From Guadua angustifolia (lineage: Eukaryota > Streptophyta > Magnoliopsida > Poales > Poaceae), in the NCBI GenBank assembly GCA_036346375.1, contig CM070514.1, positions 19,434,463 to 19,498,462 of the forward strand: a stretch of 64,000 bases of DNA. The letters run 5' to 3'. The translations under genes were made by a program, and so were the position numbers. This document shows, piece by piece, positions 1 through 8,977 of this stretch. Position 1 is the stretch's first letter; the number at the start of each line of letters is the position of its first letter. The notes below the pieces were generated by a model. The model did not search any database and was not told the DNA's origin. It saw only the letters and a program-made list of their open reading frames with translations.

Positions 1-2
1 CA

Positions 3-2010
3 CCAGCTTCTTCCCGCCGAGCTAGGCCTCTTGCTCCTCCACCGGAAGCCACTTCTAGCGCTAAGTGCTTCCTTCCGCCATTGCCAGCCGAGAAGCTTCA
101 GGCTTCTAAGGAAGAAGAGATAGACTCAAATATTTTGCCACAATCTCTTGTCACAAGTTAATGCATGGCACAGTGGTAGAGGCACTTGTGCGTGAACCAG
201 GCAACCAGAGTTCAAATCCCACTCCAGTCGAATTATTTTTTGATTTTTGCTCCTTGTGATTCAAACCTTAATATCTTTTGCTAGGAATCTCCAAATGAAG
301 CAAACTCAGTTTATAAATTTGAGTTAGGCAATAAGGATTTGGATTATGCAATGAAAATTCATATGTTACTTGCAGTATAGTTGTTCATATTGGGTTTGAA
401 CAAAAGTCTCTCTTTAGGTGTTATAAAGAAACTATGCAATCCCTAGTTTCAAAAATTATGGAATAAATCATATATATTTTTGCAACCTTATATGTTCCAT
501 TTTTGTAGAAAAATTTAGATTTGAATGTGATTTGAATCAAAAATCAATTGTAGAAAGCCTCTCTTTCATGCAAGAAACAAATGGGTAGAATGTGAATCAA
601 ATGAGCTCAAAATTTAGTGGGACTAATTTATTTGCACTCCTGGAATTGCAAAAATCAAAATTATATAAAAATATTTAGATTTTACCTTTGTTTGCATTAG
701 TTACTTGATAGTCGAACATTCAATGCGCAAAACATTCAATTGGTCGTAACTATAGCAAACGAGCCTCAATCTCGACAAAACCAACTCCTATGACCTTGAA
801 ATGATATGCCCTAGCTTGCCATGCAAAAGTAATATCAGTTTGATCAACGTTAAGTTCACATTAAGCTTTAATGACTATTCATATGAAAAACACCTTGAAC
901 AAATGCGTAATACCACGGAATTAACTTTAAAACACTCTTAGGGATATTCCCTACTAACTCCTAAAAAATGGTTACATTATCCCATTCGGTGCAGTCGCAA
1001 ACAAAGAAAGAAAACTGAACCGCAATAGCGCTAAAAGTGTGGTCACATAAGCCTTTTCGGCAATCTGTAGAGTATCACATATAAATATAAAATAATCAGA
1101 GAATAGCCTAGAATCATTGTTTGATATATATGATACCATAATCTAGAAAAAGATATTAATTACAACTTTATTTGCATCTTAATCCAATCACAAGAAAGAC
1201 CCTAAATGATCACAAATTGCACAGAATCGTTATCACTTAAGCCTTTTTGAGGGCTTGTAAAACAGCTCGCCTAAACACAAATTTTAGGGAAATTGTTCCA
1301 GAAATATACTTAAATATATGGACAACCAAAGTGTAGAAAAATATCCAAATTATAACTTGCTTATCATATAAAATTCGTTAACGCAAATACCCTAAGTAAT
1401 AAGATCTCTAGAACGGTAATACGTGAACGATAGTAAATAGAAGTCCTTATCCGAAGTTTTCGCAAAGCAAGAACCATTCCTGTGACCTTATAGTACCGGC
1501 CAATAATGCAAAACTTTAGATATAACTTATAGAAATTGCTTCCATACATGAACACTTAAGAGTAAGCACTAGTTATGCATAACACCTTAACTAATGACTT
1601 CCTTTTTCTAATCCAAACAATTTTTGCTTCTTGAATTCGAAATTATAAATACTAAAACATTGGTTACATGCTATACTTGTTGTTTGATATCTGAATAAAC
1701 ACTTTTGGCATAGGTTTATTCATTAATGGCTTGCTGCACGCTTTTTAAAGCACAAAAACAGCAACTCTAAAATCTGGACAAAACCTCACCAAATCATTTA
1801 TACCATGAGCAAATGGACTGATATTGACTTGATTCTTTTTGCATTGTGTCCTTAACTCAGTGGGCTGCAATCTCACAAAGTTTCATAATTTTTCATGCAT
1901 ATATGCATTCATGGCATCAATCGTAATCTAGACGGTCTTTTCTTTCTTTAGAAACTGAAGTGCCGGAGAGTAACGCAGTTGATTCTGAGAACGAGATTGT
2001 TGTTGAGTAA
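3..2010 (+). CDS. 3' part of an unidentified gene (two exons, left-truncated by the window)
   Basis: An open frame runs from the left edge (first full codon at 3) to 156, where a GT donor (157-158) follows. A second exon starts at 1952 after a pyrimidine-rich acceptor (AG 1950-1951). It continues the frame exactly (one base of the codon from exon 1, two from exon 2) and ends at TAA 2008-2010. The joined C-terminus is proline/serine-rich, then acidic, ending in residues like SENEIVVE. I do not recognise the family. GTAAG overlaps the stop codon (from 2007), so the gene might instead splice onward into sequence now displaced by the Helitron, which begins 70 bp downstream. The matching phase across a 1.8 kb intron is the main support. 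The 5' part lies outside the window. Confidence 0.45.
163..230 (+). repeat. tRNA-like segment (possible SINE head or decayed tRNA)
   Basis: The stretch has a box A-like TGGCACAGTGG at 166-176 and a box B-like AGTTCAAATCC at 209-219, spaced as in a tRNA gene, followed by a T-rich tail. No clean cloverleaf is obvious, and it lies just inside the intron of the left-edge gene. It could be a tRNA-derived SINE remnant or coincidence. Confidence 0.25.
231..1951. other. AT-rich intron sequence, nothing recognised
   Basis: This is intron sequence between the two exons of the left-edge gene. It is AT-rich with no long open frame, no terminal repeats I could pair and no RNA gene. It ends in a T-rich tract before the acceptor. 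Confidence 0.4.
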
Positions 2011-2370
2011 GACCAGCAAGAGACTCAAGGCAAGCATCTATGCATACTCCTACAGCTTTTTGTGAATCAATTGATCCTTATCTCTACTACTTCTAATTTT
2101 GAGTTGGTGGTGATGCATCCGTTCTCCACTCTACACCTCCCTCACATCTGTTCTCCACCTATGCGCGGTCCACGCCATTTGCTAGGCCCAATATCCATTG
2201 ATGCGAACGAAACCCTAACTAACCCATACTGAGCAGCCTGAACTCTCGCGACGCCGTCATCCTCGCGACCTCCCATCCTCCCTTTCCGCCATCTCACACC
2301 TCGCCCATACCGAGAAGCCCAAGTCGCGGAGCTATTCAGCTAGGGTTGTCTCGGGCTCTGGCAACCAACC

Positions 2371-2751
2371 ATGGTCGCGGAGGAGGCGAGCAGCAACAAT
2401 GGCGAGGAGGGGCACCCGACCCCCCGTGGCGCGCAAAAGCCACGCACTGATCCCACGATCCACCTTCCCCCCAGGCCCCGATCCAGAGATCCCCACCTTC
2501 CCCGCGTGCCGCATCCCCGCTGCGCCACCCGACCCTGGTCCGGAGATCTTCCCCGCATCGATCGCCGCCTCCTGTCGCGCTCGCTCGATCTGCCGCACCT
2601 CTCAATGTACTTCATCGCCGACTTCGAGAAGGAGAAGGAGGACTGGATCAACTCCATCGTGCAGCACTCCCGCTCCGTCACCGATGCGGAGGTCATCAAC
2701 TACGACAGCGGCCGTCCCGCCGCCCCAGCGGCCGCATCCGGTGACAAGTGA
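2371..2751 (+). CDS. GC-rich ORF in the Helitron, probable captured exon
   Basis: The 126-codon open frame opens with a low-complexity Pro/Arg-rich part that looks like translated leader. It ends in a more protein-like acidic segment (about residues 79-126, containing EKEKEDWINSIVQHSRS) and a stop. High GC contrasts sharply with the AT-rich Helitron backbone, as expected of captured grass gene sequence. I do not recognise the family. The real reading frame may begin at the Met near codon 79 (about 2605). It lies 200 bp upstream of the captured UPRT first exon and may be from a different source gene. Confidence 0.35.
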   Translation: MVAEEASSNNGEEGHPTPRGAQKPRTDPTIHLPPRPRSRDPHLPRVPHPRCATRPWSGDLPRIDRRLLSRSLDLPHLSMYFIADFEKEKEDWINSIVQHSRSVTDAEVINYDSGRPAAPAAASGDK

Positions 2752-2955
2752 TCGATTCATCGATTGATTGGTGAGTAAAAGGACCGACGACCCATGTAAC
2801 TCTATAGCATCTCTGGTGCTTTTTTAGGTTTTGCGTTATGGTTCGTAAGGTTGGCGCTCCCCAGCACCTTCATTCCCGCCGAGTACCCCGCGTCCGTCGC
2901 AACCAAAACCCTAGCATCCACTGAGCCGCCCCTATCCTGATCTCGATTCCGAGGG

Positions 2956-4428
2956 ATGGAGATCGGCAATCATGACCCCGCCACCGCCGGCATGGATGGC
3001 TTCAAGGTACACGTTCGCCCCTCACTTGAGCATTAGTTAGTATTCAGTAGCCGGAGATCAATAATTAGATTGTTTCTTGCGCGGCCGGCAGGTGGTGGTG
3101 TCGGCGCACCCGCTGATTAGCCACTGGGTCTCCGTCCTCCGAGATCAGGCCACGCCCTCACACGCCTTCAGTGAGAGCTTTTTATTCGCTAATTTGATTC
3201 TTGCCCTCTTGTGATGTTTGAGGTCTGATTTATGTTTCTTTTTGATTTCTTGCTTGCGTTGGTGAAAATTTTGGGTAGAAAGTGCTATGGGGAAGCTCGG
3301 GAGATTGCTCATCTACGAGGCAACCAGGGATTGGCTGGTATCTTCGTAATTCTTAAGTAGATGGGAATGATGCATTTATTGTCGTTTATATGTGATTTGA
3401 AATTAGCCATTCAGATGTTTATGTAAAAAAATAAAATAAAATAAAATAAAAATGTTAAATAACTGATCAGTGACAAAAAGAAACTCTGGAAATTATGTTG
3501 GAAATTTCTATTCACATTGGACAATAATGATGAATTTTATGGGAGGTGTTTGCTTCTATGTATCACTATTTAAAAGTTGCATACATATTAAAACATTAAT
3601 AAAAGGTGAAAAGTGATTACTTACCCCTTTGCTTGCTTTGTATGACTTGTATTAGAGGGTGATGCATAGAAGCACTACTCGAATTTTATTTGGTTTAGTC
3701 TGTCATCGTTGGGATGGTTTACCTCTTTTCATTGACAGCCGACGGTAACAAGGAGATCTAGTCTCCTATGGGGACTGCTGTCGTTGAATCTGTCAATCCC
3801 ATGGAGCCTATCATGGTTTGCATTTCTGTAAAAACGTTTGTTTTTTTTGGCAAATTCAGCATACTCTCTTATAGTAATTATTTAATGTTTTTTGATTTTT
3901 TTGGTTCTTGGTTTAGGTTGTGCCGATTCTTCGAGCAGGGCTTGCCCTCGCAGAGTTTGCGCCATCAATTCTGCCATCGACTAGAACTTTCCATTTGGGT
4001 GAGAAAAGATCGTGTTTGTCATCTCAAAACATCCAATTTTCCAGTCGAATGGTCAATTCTAAATTTGCTGGATTGGTCATGATATAAACTATGAAAGTGT
4101 GGGGTGCATAAATCTATTATTTTCATTTTTTCACTTGGAAAGGAACTTCATATCAGGAAGGACTTTTTTATGGAAATTGGCAAAAACAAATTTATTGCCG
4201 ATTGATATAGCTAACTATATCAACATAGTTAGAAATTGTGCAATACTTCAGCACATCTTTATACTTGACAAATGATTCACTTTGTCTTATTTTTTATTAC
4301 AGAAAAAATGTTATTTTTTATGTAACCATTCTTAAATGAATTATTGATAGCATTATGATCTCTTTTCTTCTGATTGAAGGTATGGCTAGGGATGAGACAA
4401 CACTACAACCCTCTGTTTACTTGAACAA
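2956..4428 (+). pseudogene. Uracil phosphoribosyltransferase (UPRT) gene fragment, broken
   Basis: UPRT makes UMP from uracil and PRPP in pyrimidine salvage. Recognisable exons with GT-AG borders are 2956-3006, 3092-3168 (approximate end), 3279-3337, about 3739-3813, 3917-3998 and 4380-4428. They read as the plant UPRT core, e.g. GRLLIYEATRDWL, MGTAVVESVNPMEPIM, VVPILRAGLALAEFAPS and MARDETTLQPSVYLNK. The fourth exon is damaged: its start (PTVT) is out of frame with MGTAVVESV, and TAG at about 3760 lies in the latter frame. Everything after YLNK is absent, including the C-terminal PRPP-binding region, so no active enzyme is possible. The introns are retained, so this was captured as genomic DNA and not as a cDNA. 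It sits within the Helitron. Confidence 0.75.
3424..3452. repeat. (AAAAT)n microsatellite
   Basis: Short pentanucleotide run inside an intron of the UPRT fragment. Confidence 0.7.
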
Positions 4429-5658
4429 GTAAGAGTTGTTTGGTCTTTACATTGAGACATACCATCCGATAAGTTTTAGTGTAGTCATGGAGGTCCTAAC
4501 GTGGAGCTTCTGTAGAACATGAAGAACTTATGACTATTTGATTAAAAGATAGTTTTCAGGTGCTAGAAAGTACATATTGGAGATTATTGAATACTAATTA
4601 TTCCATTTCATCTTTGAAGAATTACTTCACAATACGAGTGGAGTTACCACAGTTATTATCAAAAGCAGTCATTCTTAATTCACTTCCAGCTTTTTTTTTT
4701 ACTCTTTCATTAGGTTGATCAATCGCAGGACATATGGCCAAGTTAGTGAATAGTTTTGTTATCTAATAGTGCTGTCTATTCTTTGAAAATGAATGAGGTA
4801 TTAAACTTGTAATGAAAATGATTAAGATTTTAACTTAGCGCTATTGTCTATATTTGTTTAGAGTACATATACGTATGTTCAGTAGAAAAACGTGTGCCTG
4901 CGTTCTGTAAGACATTTGATGCCTTTGATAAATTCTAAGCATGTGAAAATATGAGTATAAAAGTTGAGTGATATTCTCCAACAAATGCACTAGAAACATT
5001 CTTTAGAATTAATGACAAATTAGGTGGAATTCTTTGATCTTTTTTAAGTGGCTTGCTTTGATCATAATTCGTATCTCCTTCTCTGCAGTTTCTTATCTAT
5101 CATTCTGATTAGGCAATCAAGCAAACTACTGCAGATTGTATAGAAAGAACATATAAATGTTCTTCGACTTATTTGTCCACAAAGGTTATATGTTTTATAA
5201 ATAATACACGTTTAGATTTAGTGCTAGATTAGTTGGAATTCATCAATCTTTTAAGTGACTTGTTTTGATCATAACCCACAGTTTCTTATGAATACTTCTG
5301 GCTAGCTAATCAAGCAAAATACTGCAGATTGTTTTACAGAAGGAGCATGTAAAAAATGCCATTTGACCTGTTTGTCCAAAAAGGTTTATCTTCCATAAAT
5401 AATACCTCATGCATAATTGCATGCACAAAAGCATTACATGATGTGCATCTCTATTGTATGCGAACTTGGAAATCAAACGCTATTAACCTCGGTAATATTT
5501 AGAAAAAAGAAGGCCCAACACACCTACTGTTCTGCAGCCTTTTCGCCATCTATAGAGCAAGAAGGTCGCTATTTTATATCAAAAGGCCCATAGCTTCTCC
5601 GCAGAATTGTTTGTTGTTCCTTTAGTTTCCTATCTATCAATTCCAGCAACTCTTGCAA

Positions 5659-6009
5659 TCATGTGCATGTAACAGCTAAAGTTTTCATGTGACAAATTGA
5701 TATTGGCCGTGTCAAAGTGCAACCATTTGTAGTTATAGCTTTCGGGCCATGAAGCTCTCCAAAACACCCTATTGATAATAATTTTGAGTTCATTGCTTTC
5801 ATCTCAACAGGCTCAGCAAAGGACTCTTTAGATGACATTTTATCATCACCGTCTTTCGCTGATAAATACACTGAATCCACTCCATCATCTTTTGATAAAG
5901 ATGATTGCTCTGATGGCATAATGTCTTCAGAAAATAAGTCTTCCTCCTCTTCACCTTCAGTGAGGACGATATCATCTTCAACCCCATCAGTTCCAGCATT
6001 ATTGTTCAC
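5659..6009 (-). CDS. Acidic ORF of unknown family in the Helitron
   Basis: The 116-codon minus-strand frame has a strongly acidic, Ser-rich N-terminal half (runs such as EGEEEEDLFSED) and a less biased C-terminal part containing CFGELHGPKAITTNG. The composition suggests a captured disordered region of a plant protein. I do not recognise it. Orientation is opposite to the UPRT fragment and the helicase remnant, as commonly seen for separately captured pieces. It may include intron sequence. Confidence 0.3.
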   Translation of the reverse strand: MNNNAGTDGVEDDIVLTEGEEEEDLFSEDIMPSEQSSLSKDDGVDSVYLSAKDGDDKMSSKESFAEPVEMKAMNSKLLSIGCFGELHGPKAITTNGCTLTRPISICHMKTLAVTCT

Positions 6010-6204
6010 AAGATCAATCTAAAAATACCCAGTCCAACAAAATATCATGATGCATGCAAACCCAAATTACTAGCAAATTATTATGTAACTATTAAGTGTT
6101 AGAACTAGCTCAAATTTCAGTAGGCGCCTTATTCCAAACCTCAAATCATATTGATCTTATCCTGTGAAACACCAATCTGTTACAGTTCTACGAAGTACTC
6201 GTAG

Positions 6205-6546
6205 AACGTCAGGAAGAGGGTGTCTCTACCTCGAATACCTCTATGTCTCTCTGATGATGAGATGTTCTCATTTAGATTTAAGAGGAAGCAGTTCCCTGTT
6301 AGGCTCAACTTCGCAATGACAATCAACAAGGCGCAAGGGCAGAACATCCCGAATGTCGATGTCTACCTCCCTGAACCGGTTTTATCTCATGGGCAATTAT
6401 ATGTTGTGCTATCTAGAGCCACCGCTAGAAGCAACATCAAGATACTTGTTGTCGCAGATAAGGAGAAAGACAAGGGCCGAAAGTCTAAGAAAACTCACGG
6501 GAATCTTATGAAAAACATTGTCTACAGAGAAGTACTCACATCATAG
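6205..6546 (+). pseudogene. Helitron helicase (RepHel) C-terminal remnant
   Basis: The frame is open from 6205 (after TAG 6202-6204) to a stop at 6544-6546. It contains the hallmark end of Pif1-like Helitron helicases: FPVRLNFAMTINKAQGQ and SHGQLYVVLSRATARSN, followed by a Lys-rich tail and NIVYREVLTS. Upstream helicase motifs and the HUH Rep domain are missing. The element therefore retains only about the last 110 residues of a protein that is normally well over 1,000 residues long. It supports the Helitron call independently of the termini and sits 270 bp before the 3' terminus. Confidence 0.8.
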
Positions 6547-6792
6547 ACAAGGTTTTGATCAAAATGTTATCCAAGTTGTGTTGTAATGTAATCGTTTATT
6601 TTCAGATCTTTCGGGACGTATACCAAGAATATCATTTCTAATTTTTTTTAATATCATGAATGCCTAAATTCATGTTGGAGGAGAAACCATAAAAACTTGT
6701 GTAATCTGGAGAAATAGATGTTTGATCTTGTAGCACAATTTTCTTTTGTTATTTGAGCTTTATATTGCGTTACCAAATTTATTTTTCGTAGT

Positions 6793-6813
6793 AATGCACG
6801 GGCATTGAACTAG
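6793..6813 (+). other. Helitron 3' terminal hairpin and CTAG end
   Basis: Stem AATGC (6793-6797), loop ACGG, stem GCATT (6802-6806), then a short spacer and CTAG at 6810-6813. The following host base is T. Confidence 0.75.
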
Positions 6814-6814
6814 T

Positions 6815-8240
6815 ATGTGCTTATGTATGGGTAGTTGCATTGGGCTATGTTAATCGGATATCGATATCGGTAGCGCCTACTTGTTGCATTTTCCTATACC
6901 TTGATGTTACTTACAATGTACCTAGACACATTCAAACATGGGTAGATGTTTTGGTTAATACTCGTGCTTAGTTGCTTAGCCATGCTATAGGTCTTGGTAG
7001 GAATCGGGTATGGAAAGGAAATGAAATTGTAATACAAAAATGCTCGTAAGATGGGTTCATGTTCAATTTAATATATGGTGACGAATGATAAAATGTGGAT
7101 AACGGGACTTGAGAGGGGATAGGGCTTGATGGGAATGGAGTCTCAAAGAGCATAGGCCCTCTTGAGTCGATTAAGAACCGATCGTTGATGCCGTTGTCTT
7201 AAGCACTTTTTCGTACTACCACATATTCAATCATGGCAAGAATGAGCCAATTACTATATGTTGCTGCGATCATTTGGGCCGTGGTCCTATAGTGTGAGTA
7301 GCGATACTTGTAAGAGGAACCTAGCGACGCCCGAAGAGGGGTCTAGGTGTCCTCCACATTTGTAGGCACGAGATCCAAACGGTTGGGGCGCATTTGGGAA
7401 AGGTTGTCACGGATACCCTCTTGTGCATCTTTAGCGGGATGTGCAAGTCGTATGGTCCTTATGTCGTGTGGTTAAAGATGTACTCCCCTGCAGGGTTTTC
7501 AATCAATTCGAATTGCCGCGCTCTCGGTTATGAGCACGCTTAATGTACATTGGACATCCTCGTAGAGTTTCGTATATATTTGTGCTACTTGAGACATGGA
7601 GTTGAACATGACATTGTGATAAAAATGGTGGGCTAAGGATGGAACTTGGGATGGGTATACTTGCTGTCCATAGAGGTTCTTTATTGCTTAAGTATCTTGC
7701 TCATTGCTAAAAATGCATATGTCTAGTGATGCTTTTCGCAAAACAACTTACCCAATGGCCTTTTACCCTTGCTAATGCCAAAAGCATGTGCCTTATATAT
7801 ATTATCATGTAAGTCTTGCGAGTACCCACGTACTCATCGTTCTCTCTTTAAGTTTTTGCAGGTGATGAGGAGACCGTCTTTGGCTACTTTTATCCCGCCG
7901 AAACCGGCAAAGCGGATGAGTAGTTGTGGCGGTCAAGCTTTTGCAATGGCACTCTTGGGCAATTGTGCCATTGTTGATCGTTATCTTATAATATATACGC
8001 TGCGTATTTTGTCATTTAAGTAAAACTAATGATGAAGTGCTTGACTTCTAACTATTTGAGCACTCTCCATGCTAGGAACTTGAGTTGTAATGAAGTTATG
8101 TAAAATGTTTCAAATCTGTATCCCTTTATGTATCGTGCAATGATATGGATGTTGTGCAGCGGCATGTGTGTTTGATCTTGGGCATCACTTGAGACACATG
8201 CCGGGGACTACCAGGATTGCTTTCGTTTTAATTGAATGTG
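6815..8240 (+). repeat. Decayed LTR-like retroelement remnant
   Basis: No ORF of note. Several phrases typical of grass gypsy-type LTRs occur in order: CCTGCAGGG followed by an AATTCGAATTGCCGCG-like motif near 7490-7520, then TTGCGAGTACCCACGTACTC near 7816, and CATGCCGGGGACTACC near 8200. No intact TG...CA termini or target duplication could be found. The family call rests on memory of such LTRs, not on alignment. Confidence 0.35.
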
Positions 8241-8977
8241 TGTTCGGTTGTTCGAGCATTTAGATGTGTGCTAGCATATGGCATGTCTAACGATGGGCGT
8301 ATGCTAACTCTCATCTTTATGGATAGCCGGCAATTTAATTAAGTCGAGTGCAATTTGGACGGTTCTCACATTGGGCAACCGCCATTTCCCTCCATTTGAA
8401 AATGACACCCTAGCCCTTTCGTTGTTCCACTATTGTTTGCCGTCCAGAGCCCTTCTTTGAGACCCATGTCCTCCCCTTGAAATTTACGGTGTGGTCATAG
8501 CAAACTATGTAAACCTAACTCGGTGAACCAGAAATATATAACCCTAATTAACCCTGTACCGTTGAAGATCAGGAAGAAGACACCCTAGCTAGAGCACAAA
8601 CCTTGATGCAAATCTAAATGTGAAAAAATTAAACTTATTTTTAAAAATCAAGTGACTTACAAGAAATACTGTTTTTCTAATTGTCAAATACGTGTTGCAA
8701 TACTTCAATTTTAAGGTCCTATTTGGGATGTCATAATTTCGTGGGGAAAAAAAACTCACTTGCACCGATTGATGTTTCTTACAAAATGCACGAGGGAATC
8801 CTACCTTCCGATTGGAGCCAAAATGTCATTCTAGTTCAATTGAAATGCTATCATAGACTGAAATGAAGAACAAAGTGTTCCATACAACAGAAGTGTTCAT
8901 TACAATTTCAAAAACGGCCGCGGCTGCGCGCCGCCCATCTTTTGACAGAGTTCACAAAAACAGACGATCCTTGACAA
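8241..8977. other. Intergenic and 3' flank of the receptor kinase
   Basis: No gene seen. The part next to 8977 is expected to hold the 3' UTR of the minus-strand kinase gene. AT content rises sharply to the left of the stop codon. Confidence 0.4.

Larger units (their letters stand above)
2081..6813 (+). mobile_element. Helitron, non-autonomous, with captured gene fragments
   Basis: The 5' end is TCTCTACTAC directly after A2080. The 3' end is CTAG (6810-6813) directly before T6814, with a 5-bp-stem hairpin just upstream. This matches the Helitron rule: insertion between A and T, 5' TC, 3' CTRR, 3' hairpin, no target duplication. Inside are a GC-rich ORF (2371-2751), a broken UPRT gene fragment (2956-4428), an acidic minus-strand ORF (5659-6009) and the C-terminal end of a Pif1-type Helitron helicase (6205-6546). 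No Rep domain is visible, so the copy cannot move itself. The insertion is 70 bp downstream of the stop of the left-edge gene. The stretch 4430-5658 is AT-rich with no recognised content. Confidence 0.8.
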
